Part shown: piece after piece, positions 62,638 to 64,000 of the stretch
Layout of the letters: the number at the start of each line of letters is the position of its first letter
Numbering within the stretch: position 1 is the stretch's first letter
NCBI GenBank assembly: GCA_949282215.1
Contig: CASDPF010000005.1
Location: forward strand, 36,913 to 100,912
Reading direction: 5' to 3'
DNA length: 64,000 nucleotides
Origin: an uncultured bacterium
Lineage (GTDB): Bacteria > Cyanobacteriota > Vampirovibrionia > Gastranaerophilales > Gastranaerophilaceae
Made by a program: the position numbers and the translations under genes
Notes under the pieces: generated by a model
What the model saw: only the letters and a program-made list of their open reading frames with translations
What the model was told of the DNA's origin: nothing
Database searches by the model: none

Positions 62638-63876
62638 ATGGAATTATACGGATTTTTAAGCACAATATTATTTTATATCTCACTGCCGTTTTATTACGCA
62701 GAAAGAGTTATACACAAAAAATCATTCGGATGGAATGAGAAATTTGGAAATATTAACTTTCCATATAAAAATGAAAAAGTAATTATGATGCATGGTGTAT
62801 CAGTAGGTGAAGTCATAGCTTTAGAAAATCTTGCCAAAAAAATCAAAGAGACTTTCCCTGAATATAAACTGGTTGTAACGACAGGAACAAAAACAGGACA
62901 GGATATTGCAAATAAAAAGTATGAAAATATAGCAGATTTTATAACATATTTTCCATTTGATATCCCGCATTGCACAGATAAATTTTTAACTAATATAAAA
63001 CCATCAGTTGTATTGATTGCAGAAACTGAACTTTGGCCAAATTTTGCATATAAATGTAAACAAAATAATATACCAATAGCAATTATAAATGGGAGAATAT
63101 CAGATTCTACCTATAAATCATACAAAATAGCAGCACCGTTTTTCAAACAGGTTTTCAAGAATTTTACCGCAGTATATGCTCAAAGCATTGAAGATAAAGA
63201 AAAATACATCTCAATCGGAATGCCTGCAGAAAAAACAGAGGTCATGGGCAATCTCAAGTTTGACGTAAAGAAAAAGGAAGCTGATATTCAAATAGGACAA
63301 GACGGATATAAAATAATTATTGCAGGAAGCACACATAAAGGCGAAGATGAAATTGTACTCAACACATTCAAAAAACTAAAATCAGAATTTTCAGATACTA
63401 AACTTCTCCTCGCTCCACGTCATCCTAACAGAGTTCCTGCAATAATACCGCTTCTTGAAAAATCCGGAATAAATTATGGCAAACGCTCTGAAAATGACAC
63501 CTTTAAAGAAAAAGATTTGATTATTCTTGATACATTGGGGGAACTTGGCAAAATGTATTCAATCTGTAATTTTGCTTTTATTGGCGGAAGCTTTAATCAC
63601 ACCGGCGGACACAACCCTCTTGAAGCTTCAGTGTACAACAAGCCTGTAATTTCAGGGCCTGATGTACACAATTTTAAAGATATATATTCAATACTTGGAA
63701 AAACTAATGCAGGGAAAGTTGTAAAAACCCCTGATGAATTCTATTCAGAAGCCCATAAACTTCTTTCTGATAAAGAATTCTATACTCAAGCATGCAAAGA
63801 TTGTGAAAGAGTTTTTAAAGAACAACAAGGAGCTTTGGATTTTGTAATTAACAAATTGCAAAATATCCTCCATTAA
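62638..63876 (+). CDS. waaA: 3-deoxy-D-manno-octulosonic acid (Kdo) transferase
   Basis: WaaA adds Kdo to lipid A at the cytoplasmic face of the inner membrane. The ~412-residue GT-B protein has an N-terminal membrane anchor, MHGVSVGEVIA (glycine loop and catalytic Glu region), TTGTKTGQDIA, VLIAETELWPNFA, INGRISDSTYKSY and the C-terminal GGSFNHTGGHNPLEASVYNKPVISGPDVHNF. With lpxK it confirms LPS core synthesis. A GTG at 62623 is in frame but lies inside the predicted promoter. Confidence 0.94.
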   Translation: MELYGFLSTILFYISLPFYYAERVIHKKSFGWNEKFGNINFPYKNEKVIMMHGVSVGEVIALENLAKKIKETFPEYKLVVTTGTKTGQDIANKKYENIADFITYFPFDIPHCTDKFLTNIKPSVVLIAETELWPNFAYKCKQNNIPIAIINGRISDSTYKSYKIAAPFFKQVFKNFTAVYAQSIEDKEKYISIGMPAEKTEVMGNLKFDVKKKEADIQIGQDGYKIIIAGSTHKGEDEIVLNTFKKLKSEFSDTKLLLAPRHPNRVPAIIPLLEKSGINYGKRSENDTFKEKDLIILDTLGELGKMYSICNFAFIGGSFNHTGGHNPLEASVYNKPVISGPDVHNFKDIYSILGKTNAGKVVKTPDEFYSEAHKLLSDKEFYTQACKDCERVFKEQQGALDFVINKLQNILH

Positions 63877-64000
63877 ATGGTTGTCAACAGTGCAATCTTT
63901 CGATTTTATTAAGAAATGTAACACAAATAGAGTAAAAAATTAAAGTTTTTATTCCATTATGCCGATACACATAACAAGGAAATAAAATCGGAAAGGGTAA
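63877..64000 (+). promoter_or_regulatory. Upstream region of a gene beyond the window
   Basis: No ORF is seen. CGATTTTATT (63901-63910) and AATAAAATCG (63981-63990) are perfect inverted arms 70 bases apart. TTAAGAAATGTAAC (63909-63922) closely matches the motif at the head of both tandem repeats near 5434 and 5708. A GGAAAGGG-like ribosome-binding site ends the window. Confidence 0.4.

Overview
The window reads as chromosomal DNA of a low-G+C, didermal, non-photosynthetic relative of Cyanobacteria, most likely a gut member of the Vampirovibrionia/Melainabacteria (Candidatus Gastranaerophilales type). The basis is gene content: lipid A/LPS genes (lpxK, waaA), an OmpH/Skp-like chaperone, a TpsB outer-membrane transporter, a DUF512-type radical SAM protein of the cyanobacterial kind, a trimeric electron-bifurcating [FeFe] hydrogenase (fermentative H2 metabolism) and many prepilin-like proteins starting with a G-FTLAEVLITLG block. 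This is inference; no rRNA is present. I see no phage, insertion sequence or CRISPR array.

Layout. 1-3.4 kb: a truncated exported protein, a small HTH regulator, a three-gene flagellar set (fliJ, fliK-like, hook/rod protein) and a secreted Tyr/Pro/Asn-rich protein. 3.5-7.5 kb: a GH38 alpha-mannosidase, a tandem duplication of a ~200-bp non-coding unit ending in conserved hairpins and a terminator (candidate twin sRNAs), and glnA. 7.5-15.5 kb is the accessory part: two prepilin/regulator cassettes, a BlaI-type regulator, an exported protein and two paralogous GT-D-like glycosyltransferases. One prepilin is out of frame at a G10 tract and one glycosyltransferase at a C9 tract. 15.7-21 kb: radical SAM/DUF2344 protein, RNase E/G and two small membrane proteins. 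21-28 kb: panE-like, HD-GYP-like, lytic transglycosylase, MlaD-type protein, lpxK, a prepilin/HTH cassette, nth. 28.3-32.5 kb: the hydrogenase operon. 32.5-41.4 kb: OmpH, TpsB, bioD-bioA, two more prepilin/HTH cassettes, a 31-residue membrane peptide, a nucleoside transporter. 41.6-51.3 kb: a giant GT5-like protein, tRNA-Lys, an ArsP-like permease, a pyruvyl-transferase-like protein, an XRE protein, pth, a TPR protein, a GspF/PilC protein. 51.4-64 kb: clpC, tRNA-Glu, a small metalloprotease-like protein, two large GT-C-like membrane proteins, a candidate sRNA, an unknown membrane protein, a BaiN-like flavoprotein, folK, waaA.

The strongest unexplained pattern is a recurring cassette: a prepilin-like gene and a small DNA-binding regulator, transcribed divergently, with a short palindrome, different in each cassette, overlapping or next to the prepilin promoter or leader. 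It occurs five times in 64 kb (four with small HTH proteins, one with a PadR-like protein). The cassettes fit tightly between the 3' ends of ordinary genes, often with gaps of 1-2 bases or overlaps of a few bases. With the homopolymer tracts this suggests a system that varies surface fibres and glycans one unit at a time.
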